NCBI GenBank assembly: GCA_015063235.1
Contig: SUSW01000010.1
Span: forward strand, 1 to 50,167
DNA from: Thermoplasmata archaeon
GTDB lineage: Archaea; Thermoplasmatota; Thermoplasmata; Methanomassiliicoccales; Methanomethylophilaceae
Reading direction: 5' to 3'
Length of the DNA stretch: 50,167 bases
Under the pieces are notes generated by a model. The model had not been told where the DNA came from and did not search any database. It was given only the letters and a program-made list of their open reading frames with translations. Below, in pieces: positions 8,451 to 16,300 of this stretch. The first letter of the stretch is position 1. The number at the start of each line of letters is the position of its first letter. A program made the translations under genes and the position numbers.

Positions 8451-8819
8451 TCATTCCTTAGGACACGTGATGTCCATCAGGTCCTCGATCATGCGGTGGA
8501 GATACCTGACCTCGGATGAATCCACAGCTTTGTAGTACACTTCCTTGCCCTGGCGCCTGCTCTCTATCAGACCAGACTCCTTCAGTGAGCGGAGATGATG
8601 GGACACCGCAGGGCTGGACATGTTCATGACCGCGGATATGTTGGTGACGCATTCTTCATAGTGGCACAGGAACCAGAAGATGCGAATCCTCGTGCTGTCC
8701 ACCAGCTGTGCGAGCAGATCGCAGACAGAATCGAATCCCGTGGTCTCGGACAGAAGGTGGCTTATCGCCTCTGTATCCTGGATTTCACCGTGATCATGGG
8801 GGAGATTCTTTGCGCTCAT
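8451..8819 (-). CDS. ArsR/SmtB-family metal-responsive repressor
   Basis: 122 residues with a winged-helix domain. The recognition helix region reads NMSSPAVSHHLRSLKESGLI and the wing RRQGKEVYYKA, both standard ArsR/SmtB features. Candidate metal ligands are Cys33, the CHYEEC segment (Cys52, Cys57) next to the first DNA-binding helix, His residues in the N-terminal tail (8, 10) and a C-terminal Cys. The Cys pair near the DNA-binding helix resembles the alpha-3-type sites of Cd/Pb sensors, but the exact class cannot be fixed by eye. It is divergent from the HMA chaperone and CadA genes, and the shared region holds two perfect palindromes. The expected role is repression of the efflux pair until Cd/Zn/Pb binds. 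Confidence 0.93.
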   Translation of the reverse strand: MSAKNLPHDHGEIQDTEAISHLLSETTGFDSVCDLLAQLVDSTRIRIFWFLCHYEECVTNISAVMNMSSPAVSHHLRSLKESGLIESRRQGKEVYYKAVDSSEVRYLHRMIEDLMDITCPKE

Positions 8820-8878
8820 GGTACAAGCAGCCTCTGAAATGATGGTTCCCCATTCTTCCAGAGGATATATTAAATATA

Positions 8879-8922
8879 TGTTTAATTATCATCAATTAAA
8901 CAAATGCTTAATTGTTTAAGCA
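8879..8922. promoter_or_regulatory. Two perfect palindromes, candidate ArsR operators
   Basis: IR1 is TGTTTAATT (8879-8887), six-nt spacer, AATTAAACA (8894-8902). IR2 is TGCTTAA (8905-8911), TTGT, TTAAGCA (8916-8922). They lie immediately after an A/T-rich TATA-like palindrome (ATATATTAAATATAT, about 8864-8878) and before the HMA gene, overlapping the expected transcription start. Position and symmetry fit repression by the divergent ArsR protein. Binding is inferred, not shown. Confidence 0.65.
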
Positions 8923-8936
8923 AAAGGGTGAGCGAA

Positions 8937-9155
8937 ATGAAGAAGTCATACAAGATCGAGGTAGACTGTGCAAGCTGCGCAACCAAAATGGAAGATGCCG
9001 CAAAGAAGACTCCCGGCGTCAAGGATGCAACCGTCAACTTCGTCATGCAGAAGATGACCGTCGAGTTCGAGGACGGTGCGGATTTCGGTGCCGTCATGAA
9101 GCAGGTCCTCAAGAACTGCAAGAAGGTCGAGAGCGACTGCGACATCGAGATCTGA
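8937..9155 (+). CDS. Free-standing heavy-metal-associated (HMA) domain protein
   Basis: 72 residues beginning MKKSYKIEVDCASCATK. The ferredoxin-like HMA fold is indicated by DCASCATKMEDAA, with the two metal-binding Cys of CxxC, and the usual alternating strands and helices. An alternative upstream ATG at 8904 lies inside the palindromes; I chose 8937 because GGGTGAG precedes it and the domain begins there. It is followed 30 nt later by the P1B ATPase, which lacks an N-terminal HMA domain. This small protein therefore probably serves as that pump's detached metal donor or sensor domain. Metal identity (Zn/Cd/Pb rather than Cu) is inferred from the partner. Confidence 0.9.
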   Translation: MKKSYKIEVDCASCATKMEDAAKKTPGVKDATVNFVMQKMTVEFEDGADFGAVMKQVLKNCKKVESDCDIEI

Positions 9156-9185
9156 GATCGATATATTTTCCGAAGGAGGGTCGAA

Positions 9186-11087
9186 ATGATAACGCTGAGG
9201 AAGAAGCAGAAGAAGATGCTGTACAGGATTATCATAGCTACAGTATTGACCCTCTTATTCATGCTGGCACCTATCGAATACGGTGATAATGAAAAGGAGA
9301 TCAAGTTCGTCCTGTTCCTGATACCGTATCTTATTATCGGTTACGATATCCTGATCAAGGCCGCCAAAGGTATAGGGAACGGACAGGCATTCGACGAGAA
9401 CCTCCTGATGGCTATCGCAACCATCGGTGCGATGATCCTGGGCGTCACATATACCGGAGACTATGAGGAAGCGGTCGCGGTCATGATATTCTATCAGATA
9501 GGCGAGCTCTTCCAGTCCGTCGCCGTAGACATGAGCAGGACCAGCATATCCAAACTGATGGAGATCCGTCCAGATGCAGCTTACATCGAGCAGGACGGAG
9601 AACTGACCGAAGTGGATCCGGACGAGGTCGAGGTCGGAACCACAATCGTCATCAGGCCCGGAGAGAGGGTGCCGATCGACGGAATAATCGTTGAAGGATC
9701 CTCATCGCTCAACACCTCTGCACTCACCGGCGAGAGCGTCCCCCGCGACGTCACTGTCGGAGAGGAGATCCTCAGCGGATGCATAAACCTCTCAGGCGTC
9801 CTCAAGGTGAGGACCACCAAGGAGTTCGGCGAATCCACCGTCTCCAAGATCCTCGACATGGTCGAGAATGCAAGCAGCAGGAAATCCCAGTCGGAGGCTT
9901 TCATCACTAAATTCGCCAGATACTACACGCCTTTCGTAGTGGTGTGTGCGATCCTTCTCGCCACAGTGCCCGCTGTGGTGCTTATGCTCACGGATTCGGA
10001 TCCGGAGTTCCAGATGTGGATCTACCGTGCATTGACATTCCTGGTCATCAGCTGTCCCTGCGCCTTGGTAATTTCCATCCCTCTTGGATTCTTTGCAGGT
10101 CTTGGAGGAGCCAGCCATGAAGGGGTGCTTATCAAGGGATCCAACTATCTCGAGATGATGTCCAAGGTCAGGACCGTGGTCTTTGACAAGACAGGAACAC
10201 TCACCCAAGGTGTATTCCAGGTGACCGACGTAATTTCGAATGAGATCCCCCGCGAGAGGCTCATCGAGCTCGCAGCCGTCGCTGAATCATCCTCTCCTCA
10301 TCCTATCGCTGTCAGTCTCGTCCGTGCACACGGTGCGGACATCGACCGTGCAAGAGTGACTGAATCCGAGGATATCCCCGGAAAAGGGGTCATCGCCAAA
10401 GTCGACGGAATGACCGTCGCCGTCGGCAACAGGAGGCTCATGGAACATCTCGGGCTGCAGTTCGAGGACGGCAACACCGTCGGGACAACCGTCCATGTAG
10501 CCATCGACGGAAAATACGCTGGATCGATAACAATATCAGATATCATCAAGCCTGAGTCTCCCGAGGCAATAAAGGAGCTCAAGAAGGCAGGCGTCCACAA
10601 GACCGTGATGCTCACAGGAGACATGGATAACGTAGCCCAGAAAGTGGCCAAAGAGATCGGAATAGACGAGGTCCACAGTCAGCTACTTCCCGGAGACAAG
10701 CTCGAGCATCTCGAGAGGATCACCAACGAATCCAAAGACGGTGCGGTAGCATTCGTCGGGGACGGGATCAACGACGCTCCGTCGCTGGTCAGAGCGGATA
10801 TCGGAATCACCATGGGATCCATCGGATCGGACGCCGCCATAGAGGCATCCGATATCGTCATCATGGATGACGATCCGCGTAAGGTCGCCATCGCGATGGG
10901 AGTGTCCCGTAAATCGATGGGTATAATCCGTCAGAATATCGTGATTACCTTGGTTGTGAAGTTCCTGTTCCTCGGTCTTTCAGCCATGGGATTCGTCGAC
11001 ATGTGGTTCGCAATCATTGCGGATGTCGGAGTCATGATCGCAGCCGTCCTCAATTCGGCACGTGCTTTGAGATACAGACACAATTGA
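9186..11087 (+). CDS. cadA: Zn/Cd/Pb-exporting P1B-type ATPase
   Basis: 633 residues. Motifs in order: TGES actuator loop, CPC transmembrane metal site in SCPCALVISIPLG (Cys about 289/291), phosphorylation site DKTGTLT (about 334), SSPHP (about 371) and hinge GDGINDAP (about 525). The sequence after CPC is typical of the ZntA/CadA Zn/Cd/Pb group rather than the Cu group. There is no N-terminal HMA domain; it is encoded as the preceding small gene. GGAGGGTC before the ATG at 9186 is a good ribosome-binding site. It exports divalent soft metals from the cytoplasm and is probably repressed by the divergent ArsR through the palindromes at 8879-8922. Confidence 0.96.
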   Translation: MITLRKKQKKMLYRIIIATVLTLLFMLAPIEYGDNEKEIKFVLFLIPYLIIGYDILIKAAKGIGNGQAFDENLLMAIATIGAMILGVTYTGDYEEAVAVMIFYQIGELFQSVAVDMSRTSISKLMEIRPDAAYIEQDGELTEVDPDEVEVGTTIVIRPGERVPIDGIIVEGSSSLNTSALTGESVPRDVTVGEEILSGCINLSGVLKVRTTKEFGESTVSKILDMVENASSRKSQSEAFITKFARYYTPFVVVCAILLATVPAVVLMLTDSDPEFQMWIYRALTFLVISCPCALVISIPLGFFAGLGGASHEGVLIKGSNYLEMMSKVRTVVFDKTGTLTQGVFQVTDVISNEIPRERLIELAAVAESSSPHPIAVSLVRAHGADIDRARVTESEDIPGKGVIAKVDGMTVAVGNRRLMEHLGLQFEDGNTVGTTVHVAIDGKYAGSITISDIIKPESPEAIKELKKAGVHKTVMLTGDMDNVAQKVAKEIGIDEVHSQLLPGDKLEHLERITNESKDGAVAFVGDGINDAPSLVRADIGITMGSIGSDAAIEASDIVIMDDDPRKVAIAMGVSRKSMGIIRQNIVITLVVKFLFLGLSAMGFVDMWFAIIADVGVMIAAVLNSARALRYRHN

Positions 11088-11193
11088 TGATGCCGGAGGA
11101 CAGTTCCAGTCCATCGCAGAGCCGTCAAGATAGGTTGGGTTCGGTTCGTTTCGGCAGCTTTAAGAACAATATACCTGAGCCAGATGGACGTAA

Positions 11194-11220
11194 GTAATAC
11201 TTTATAACAAATCGTGTTAC
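11194..11220. promoter_or_regulatory. Candidate operator over the MATE promoter (GTAATAC-N13-GTGTTAC)
   Basis: GTAATAC (11194-11200) and GTGTTAC (11214-11220) form an inverted repeat with a 13-nt spacer that contains the probable TATA element (TTTATAAC, 11201-11208). The right arm extends to TCGTGTTAC (11212-11220). The same arm sequence and same 13-nt spacing occur perfectly at 20477-20503, and the 9-mer recurs at 31128 and 31187. Position over the TATA box argues for a repressor. Confidence 0.6.
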
Positions 11221-11240
11221 TATAAATCATCGAGGATACG

Positions 11241-12623
11241 ATGTCCGCCGAGAAGGATCTGGAGAAGATGCTGGGGGAGCCCAAGGCCGCGATACGCGGT
11301 ATGATCCTTCCATTCCTAATTGCCATGGCGGTCGTCGAGATCAATCAGTTCGTCGATACATTCTGGGTGTCCGGACTGGGCGTCGCATCCGCATCCGCGG
11401 TCTCCACCATCGTTCCGGTGTACGGGCTGATGATGTGCGCCGGTCTGGGCATTGCCGCAGGAATAACCACTTGCGGGGCATTCCGTCTCGGAAGAGGCGA
11501 TAGGGAGGCCGCAGGCAGTTTGGCATCCAATGCCATCATCCTTGGTTTGATCTTCTCCCTCATCGCATCGATCCTTGTAGGCATATTCATCAATCCGATC
11601 ATAGACATCATGGGTGCCCAGGATGTGCGCGAGGAAGCGGTACGGTATATGCTGCCATACATATTCATGTCTCCCGCTGTCATCCTCATATCCATTCTCG
11701 GAGGCATGCTCAGGGCAGAGGGTGCAGCCAGTAAATCTACAATCGTCCAGGCCGTATCGGCGATACTGAATATGATATTCGATCCCATTCTGATCTATAC
11801 GTTGGACCTGGGTGTGTTCGGAGCTGGACTGGCCACGACTCTGTCGTCGATGCTGGCGCTGTTCCTCGGATTCCATTGGTATCTCAAGAAGAGGACGATC
11901 ATAGACATCAACCGCAGTAACTTCCGTGTGAACAAATCCTCTATGGCGGAGGTCATGGGGGTGGGAGGTCCCAAGACCGTTCAGATGTTCATCTCCAATT
12001 TCACCGATTTCCTGCAGAGGATATTCATCATCATCGCGGGCGGTACCAACGCTGTCATGTTCTACAACTATTCATGGAGATACATCGGTGTCGTCACTCT
12101 GCCCGGCAGGGCAGTGGACACGGCCATGCTTCCCGTATGTTCATCCGCATACGGACAGAACAATCTGGAAAAGATGAAAGTCGGTTACATTTACTCGATC
12201 AAATTGGTCGTAGGGTTCGCTGTCATCGCGGGCGGAGCCCTGTTCGTCTTCGCAGAGCCCCTGATGTCCATAATGACCACCGAGGAGTCCATGCACGAGG
12301 TTCTCGGTACCTTCGTGTGGACGCTCCGTGTATCCTGCTTCCTCATACCATTCTCTGCGTTGATGGGTGTGTTCTCATCGATCCTTCAGACCATGAAGAG
12401 GGTGAAGATCCCGATGTACTTCTTCATTATTTGGGGATTCATAAAGCTGGGATTGTATGCTCTGGCAGCCTACGGGTATTTCGGAATTGATCCGTTCGAA
12501 GGTATCATTTACAGCATGGTCGCCGTCCATGTGTTCGGAGCGTTATGCCTCGGATTGTTCGCATACGGCGAGTTCAGTAAACTGAAGAAGATCGCCGTCA
12601 GCAGCCAAGGTCCCTGTATTTGA
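11241..12623 (+). CDS. MATE-family multidrug/toxin exporter
   Basis: 460 residues, about 12 hydrophobic helices in two homologous halves, with the MATE N-terminal pattern (helix, then VEINQFVDTFWVSGLG, then a Gly/Ala-rich second helix). MATE proteins export cationic drugs or metabolites in exchange for Na+ or H+. The substrate is unknown. The last 26 nt overlap the convergent methyltransferase gene. A palindrome overlies the TATA element 20-47 nt before the start, so expression is probably repressor-controlled. The transcript would start close to the ATG, as in many genes here. Confidence 0.95.
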   Translation: MSAEKDLEKMLGEPKAAIRGMILPFLIAMAVVEINQFVDTFWVSGLGVASASAVSTIVPVYGLMMCAGLGIAAGITTCGAFRLGRGDREAAGSLASNAIILGLIFSLIASILVGIFINPIIDIMGAQDVREEAVRYMLPYIFMSPAVILISILGGMLRAEGAASKSTIVQAVSAILNMIFDPILIYTLDLGVFGAGLATTLSSMLALFLGFHWYLKKRTIIDINRSNFRVNKSSMAEVMGVGGPKTVQMFISNFTDFLQRIFIIIAGGTNAVMFYNYSWRYIGVVTLPGRAVDTAMLPVCSSAYGQNNLEKMKVGYIYSIKLVVGFAVIAGGALFVFAEPLMSIMTTEESMHEVLGTFVWTLRVSCFLIPFSALMGVFSSILQTMKRVKIPMYFFIIWGFIKLGLYALAAYGYFGIDPFEGIIYSMVAVHVFGALCLGLFAYGEFSKLKKIAVSSQGPCI

Positions 12624-13266
12624 TACCGATGTAGGCGCAGAAGCTGTTCTCGCGGCTGGCGACGATGGCGGTCCTGAATCCTGCCAGATCCATCATCTCC
12701 TGAAGTTTCCTGTCGGAGATGATGTTAGTCATGCCCTCGTATTCCTTCTTCTGATCCTCGTTGGGTTCCTCATCGAAATGTATCGCTGCCGTGAAGCATA
12801 CGACTGCACCCATCTTGCTGACCCTGTTGATTTCCCTGAGGCTCTTCCTGAGGTCGCTCCAGAAGAAATGGCTGGCGTTGGAGACGACCATATTGAATGT
12901 ACCGTTCGCGTAGGGCATATTGGCAACATCTCCTACTGTAAGCTCGAGACGTCCGGCCTTTATGAATTCGGCATTGTACTCCTTTGCATACTCTATGCAG
13001 AGTTCGGAGATATCTATACCGCAGGCCTTGGCATCCTTGTATTTGTTCAGGACGATCTCTGTGAAGATGCCGCCTCCGCATCCTATGTCAAGGATCATCG
13101 TCGGAGTGAAATACGGCAGATTGTCCACACCCCACATTATCTGGGGGGTATGGCTGGCGTTCATCTCGGCTATTGTCTTCTTGCCGACCTTTCCGTGCGG
13201 GTTCATACATTGGGTCAGGTCCTCGTCCATTCTATCACGGCAGTGCATGCGGTCTAATGATATCAA
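12598..13266 (-). CDS. Class I SAM-dependent methyltransferase
   Basis: Up to 222 residues. Motif I is ILDIGCGGGIFTE, followed by an acidic strand end (GIDIS) and a later motif with NMVVSNASHFFW. This is the Rossmann-fold methyltransferase of the UbiE/Methyltransf_11 type. Acceptor substrate is unknown. The N-terminus is ambiguous: ATG codons at 13266, 13248, 13230 (MDEDLTQ) and 13206 (MNPHGKVG) are all in frame. The conserved part starts near the last of these. It is convergent with the MATE gene and overlaps its last 26 nt. Confidence 0.9.
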   Translation of the reverse strand: MISLDRMHCRDRMDEDLTQCMNPHGKVGKKTIAEMNASHTPQIMWGVDNLPYFTPTMILDIGCGGGIFTEIVLNKYKDAKACGIDISELCIEYAKEYNAEFIKAGRLELTVGDVANMPYANGTFNMVVSNASHFFWSDLRKSLREINRVSKMGAVVCFTAAIHFDEEPNEDQKKEYEGMTNIISDRKLQEMMDLAGFRTAIVASRENSFCAYIGIKYRDLGC

Positions 13267-13413
13267 ACATGCGTCTTTTCGACTGCGAAAGCAGAGAGTG
13301 ATAATCCGGAATCGTCAAGGGGCCTTATTCAGATTATCCGAATCCGCTTACATATGCTTTCGTAGAGAGCCATTAATCTTTAATATGGGACGGTATTATC
13401 GGCATCTACACAT

Positions 13414-13485
13414 GCCGTTGTGGCTAAGGGGTATAGCGACGCCTTGGTAAGGCGTAGGTCGAGGGTCCGATTCCCTCCAACGGCT
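13414..13485 (+). tRNA. tRNA-Thr(GGT)
   Basis: Complete cloverleaf: acceptor GCCGTTG/CAACGGC, D stem GCTA/TAGC, anticodon stem ACGCC/GGCGT with loop TTGGTAA (anticodon GGT, reading ACC/ACT), T arm GAGGG/CCCTC with loop TCCGATT. The discriminator is T, as common for archaeal tRNA-Thr. CCA is not encoded. A TATA-like CTTTAATATG (about 13378-13387) sits some 27 nt upstream. Confidence 0.97.
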
Positions 13486-13713
13486 CTTCTTCATTCTATT
13501 ACTCTTCAACCAGCGTCTATCATAGTCCCGTCATACTCGATTTTCGATCATTCAGATATGCCAGTGTCCGCTCGATCCGGCTGCCAAATCCAGTTAACTA
13601 TGCTTCATCGATTTGTACATTTACCGAACATGCAGTCGTAAACGATAAATAATGATTGACCGTAATGACGTTTTGCCTATAATACGTCATAATCTACACA
13701 GATTATATCGACC

Positions 13714-13970
13714 GACCCACCACGGGCCGGAGATAGGTATTCCTGTGGTTTCGGTGAGATCCCGAACAGGTAGGTACGTTGTGCGGGTTCGCCCGCAGGT
13801 CCGAGTCTCCGGAAGGAGACGACGATGAGCGCCAACCACCAACCGCTTCATAAGCGCGTTTGATGGTGACGGGCTCATACTGCTATATTCACTTATATCA
13901 GGCATCGGCGTTCATGCGCACCTCACACAGATGGCCCCGCCATGGGGTCAACCCGGACGCAGAGTCCGGG
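13714..13970 (+). ncRNA. Candidate structured non-coding RNA, family not recognised
   Basis: The region shows a dense set of compatible helices. Closing stem: GACCCA (13714-13719) with TGGGGTC (13943-13949), and GGGCC (13724-13728) with GGCCC (13933-13937). Inside are: CCTGT/ACAGG with inner TCGG/CCGA (13742-13770); TGCGGG-TTCG-CCCGCA (13782-13797); GTCTCC-GGAA-GGAGAC (13805-13820, a GNRA loop); ATGAGC (13825-13830) with GCTCAT (13873-13878), enclosing CACC/GGTG and CGCTT-CAT-AAGCG; CTG.TATA/TATA.CAG (13880-13901); and GCAT/ATGC (13902-13917). A terminator-like hairpin follows at 13952-13970. TATA-like elements lie upstream (GATAAATAA near 13645, CCTATAATACG near 13677). Size and paired ends recall RNase P or SRP RNA, but I do not find the conserved RNase P CR-I/CR-V or the SRP helix-8 motif. 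No credible protein frame covers it. Plus strand is inferred from the terminator and TATA positions. Confidence 0.6.
13952..13970 (+). terminator. Hairpin at the 3' end of the candidate RNA
   Basis: Perfect 7-bp stem CCCGGAC / GTCCGGG with loop GCAGA, followed by ACTTAGGTTTCTTC and further T-rich sequence. It sits three nt after the closing helix of the candidate RNA. Confidence 0.55.
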
Positions 13971-14091
13971 ACTTAGGTTTCTTCATTTCTGTTTGATTTC
14001 CAGGAAATTCCAATACAAGTCGATTCCATTGTCTGTCTCGTTTTTATTTATCTGGATGGATTTATTATATGCTCAACCGCATCCATTATAC

Positions 14092-14919
14092 ATGGATCAG
14101 GTACTGAAGAGATACATCACCGTCACGATTATTGTCATCGTCGCGGTCTGTTCTGTAGAGTTCATCATCTCGGATGACTGGCTGGATTGGCTGATGGTCG
14201 GTATCGGGATGTGTGCCCTGTACCCGTGTCTCGTAAGCGGACTCTACATGTATCTCGAAGGAAAAGGTGCCAAATCGATCAACGGTATAGATCTGAGCGG
14301 TTTCTCGGATTCGGAGCTGAAGAACTATTCGTCGTTCTTCGGTTTCTACATGGCGATGGGCTCTATAGTCCTGATGATCGGCCTGGGGGTTCTCCTTAAC
14401 AGTCTCATCATAGGTATCGTTCTGATGATCGTCTCCATTGTTATCATGATAGGTCCTGCTCTGATGATGAAAGAGAGGGGCAGAAAGAAGAAGTTCGTCG
14501 AGAAGCCCGCATCTCATAAGGTGATGGTATTCCTGCTCGTATCATTAATGGCCGTGGTCCCTATGGTCGTAATGGAGAATTCATCATTCAACACGGAGTC
14601 CGTTACGGTGGATTTCGGTACGGATTCGTTCAGAGTCAAAGCGCCCATGTTCGATCATACATTCGAATACGATAAGGTGGAGATGCTTGGCTGCGATCCT
14701 GATTTTGACAAGGGTACCCGTATCTCCGGATACGCCACTCCGACCATCAGCAGCGGAACGTTCAAGAACGGGCAGTTCGGATCATATCAGCTTGCGTCCT
14801 ATACCAAGGTGGATACCTGCATATTCTTCGAATATGAAGGCAAATACTACGCCTTCAATCAAATCAATGACCGTGATACTGAGAACGCTTACGAGATTCT
14901 GAAATCGAAGGTCGCGTGA
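14092..14919 (+). CDS. Membrane protein with DUF3784-like N-terminal part and outer C-terminal domain
   Basis: 275 residues from ATG 14092. There are two helices near the N-terminus, then a segment (LSGFSDSELKNYSSFFG) followed by two closely spaced helices that resembles DUF3784, then another helix (about residues 142-160) and a roughly 100-residue soluble C-terminal domain rich in beta-type sequence, ending in a short helix. The C-terminal part resembles the PH-like domains often paired with such helices, but I am not certain. The frame is open upstream to 13942, but that extension would cover the candidate RNA terminator and has no protein character. TATA-like elements at about 14043-14050 and 14070-14080 support a promoter just upstream of 14092. 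Function unknown. Confidence 0.8.
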   Translation: MDQVLKRYITVTIIVIVAVCSVEFIISDDWLDWLMVGIGMCALYPCLVSGLYMYLEGKGAKSINGIDLSGFSDSELKNYSSFFGFYMAMGSIVLMIGLGVLLNSLIIGIVLMIVSIVIMIGPALMMKERGRKKKFVEKPASHKVMVFLLVSLMAVVPMVVMENSSFNTESVTVDFGTDSFRVKAPMFDHTFEYDKVEMLGCDPDFDKGTRISGYATPTISSGTFKNGQFGSYQLASYTKVDTCIFFEYEGKYYAFNQINDRDTENAYEILKSKVA

Positions 14920-14955
14920 CAGAAGGAAAGGGGTTTCTGAGAGATGAGGGGGACC

Positions 14956-16143
14956 TCATCTCATCAAATAGAATACGAATCCCGACCAGATCTTCGGGAA
15001 GAAGAATGTGGTCTTCTTGGGCATCCTCTTTCCGATCATGGAGAGATCCCATATGGTCTGGAGCTTGGGGTCGTTCAGGATTATCGCCAGGTCGTGCTTC
15101 TTCTCCTCCATCTGTGCCTTCACAGAGGGGTATTCGGCATCGTACGCGATTGCGGCCTTGCCCTCGTCGGACTTGTAGACTCCCTTGAGGATCTTCTCCT
15201 GTGCGACGTAGGTGTCCAGCTTCCACATTGGATCGTCTCCGGACTCGTAATCGGCGAGGAAGCATTTTCCGGATTTGAACATCAGACCCATCATGTGGTC
15301 TTTCAGTTTGGATTCCATCTCCTCTCTGGTGACCTCCTCTGTCTTCAGTACTGCGGAGATTCCCTTGATGGCGTTCTTTTCCGAGATGTTCTCGGTGTTC
15401 ACAAGCCTGTGGGTAGGCCAGATGACCAGGCCCTCGTTATCCGATGCCACCAGTGTCGCGAGCACGAATGATTTCTTTTCGTTCCCGGGATTCTCCAGGG
15501 AGTAGTTCAGCGCGGTCTCGTATCTGTGGTGACCGTCGGCGATCAGCATCTTCTGACCCTTCAGCTGTTCGGTGATCTCTTTGCAGATTGTCGCATCGGA
15601 GAGTTTGTAGTATTTGTGCTCGACGCCGGCATCGTCGTTGAAGAGATAGATGAGCCTTGCGTTGTCGGCAATCTTCTTGTTGAGTTCGGGTGTGAATCCT
15701 TCGAATATTCCGAATATGGATTCCAGATGTGCTTCCATGTCCCTGAGCAGGTTGAGACGGTCCGCTTTTACCTTGGAGAACGTCTCTTCATGAGGGATGA
15801 TGTTCCCTTCCTCGTATTTCTCCGTCTTGAGGATCCCGACTATCCCTGTGCGCACGCGTTTCTTCCCGTTGTCGTCGAAGGTCTGCTCATAGATGTAGAA
15901 AGAGTCCTCATCCTGCTTGAGCGCCCCTGATTCGATCCAAGAATCCAGTTCCTTCCTGGCGGAGTGATATCTCTTGTCGGCATCCTGCTTGAGTGTGAGG
16001 TTCGTGACGTTGTGAGGGTGGGACTGGAGCTCTTTGAGGTAGTCGTCGCCTATGACATCGTAAGGAGGCGAGATGCGATCCACCTCGTGCTCTCCGTTGC
16101 TCAGGTTGGGTCTGTATCCGGCAAATGGAAGGAATGTTACCAT
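14956..16143 (-). CDS. DUF1015 family protein
   Basis: 395 residues that match DUF1015 end to end: N-terminal FAGYRPN, SPPYDVI, NVTNLTL, the YIYEQTF segment, then VRTGIVGILK, HEETFSK, the ADGHHRYETAL motif (about residues 200-211) and the C-terminal region. The ADGHHRY segment is the most conserved part of the family and is probably its active or ligand-binding site. The biochemical role is not settled, although bacterial members often lie near serA. Here it lies 157 nt upstream of the asd gene end, same strand, with a strong hairpin between, so the genes are probably separate transcripts. Confidence 0.93.
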   Translation of the reverse strand: MVTFLPFAGYRPNLSNGEHEVDRISPPYDVIGDDYLKELQSHPHNVTNLTLKQDADKRYHSARKELDSWIESGALKQDEDSFYIYEQTFDDNGKKRVRTGIVGILKTEKYEEGNIIPHEETFSKVKADRLNLLRDMEAHLESIFGIFEGFTPELNKKIADNARLIYLFNDDAGVEHKYYKLSDATICKEITEQLKGQKMLIADGHHRYETALNYSLENPGNEKKSFVLATLVASDNEGLVIWPTHRLVNTENISEKNAIKGISAVLKTEEVTREEMESKLKDHMMGLMFKSGKCFLADYESGDDPMWKLDTYVAQEKILKGVYKSDEGKAAIAYDAEYPSVKAQMEEKKHDLAIILNDPKLQTIWDLSMIGKRMPKKTTFFFPKIWSGFVFYLMR

Positions 16144-16274
16144 GTTAGCACCATGCTCGGGGATGGTGTAGGGGTATATGATATCATCATCCGGATGGTT
16201 GGAAAAGATGGTAATATGCCGGCAGCATCGGTTTCAAAAGATAGGAACGCCGCCGTATGTTTTGTCGATGGAAG

Positions 16275-16293
16275 GTGCCGGCAATGCCGGCAC
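16275..16293 (-). terminator. Hairpin after asd
   Basis: GTGCCGGC (16275-16282), AAT, GCCGGCAC (16286-16293): a perfect 8-bp stem just past the minus-strand asd stop at 16301. Confidence 0.6.
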
Positions 16294-16300
16294 ACTTTGT

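Noticed and set aside
13729-13830. RNase P RNA, SRP RNA, cobalamin, TPP or molybdenum-cofactor riboswitch identity for the structured region
   Set aside because: Diagnostic sequences (RNase P CR-I and CR-V, SRP helix-8 loop, riboswitch core boxes) could not be found by eye. It is left as unidentified.
13687-13905. Open frame of 72 codons on the minus strand in the candidate RNA region
   Set aside because: Composition is not protein-like, and the DNA is explained by nested RNA helices.
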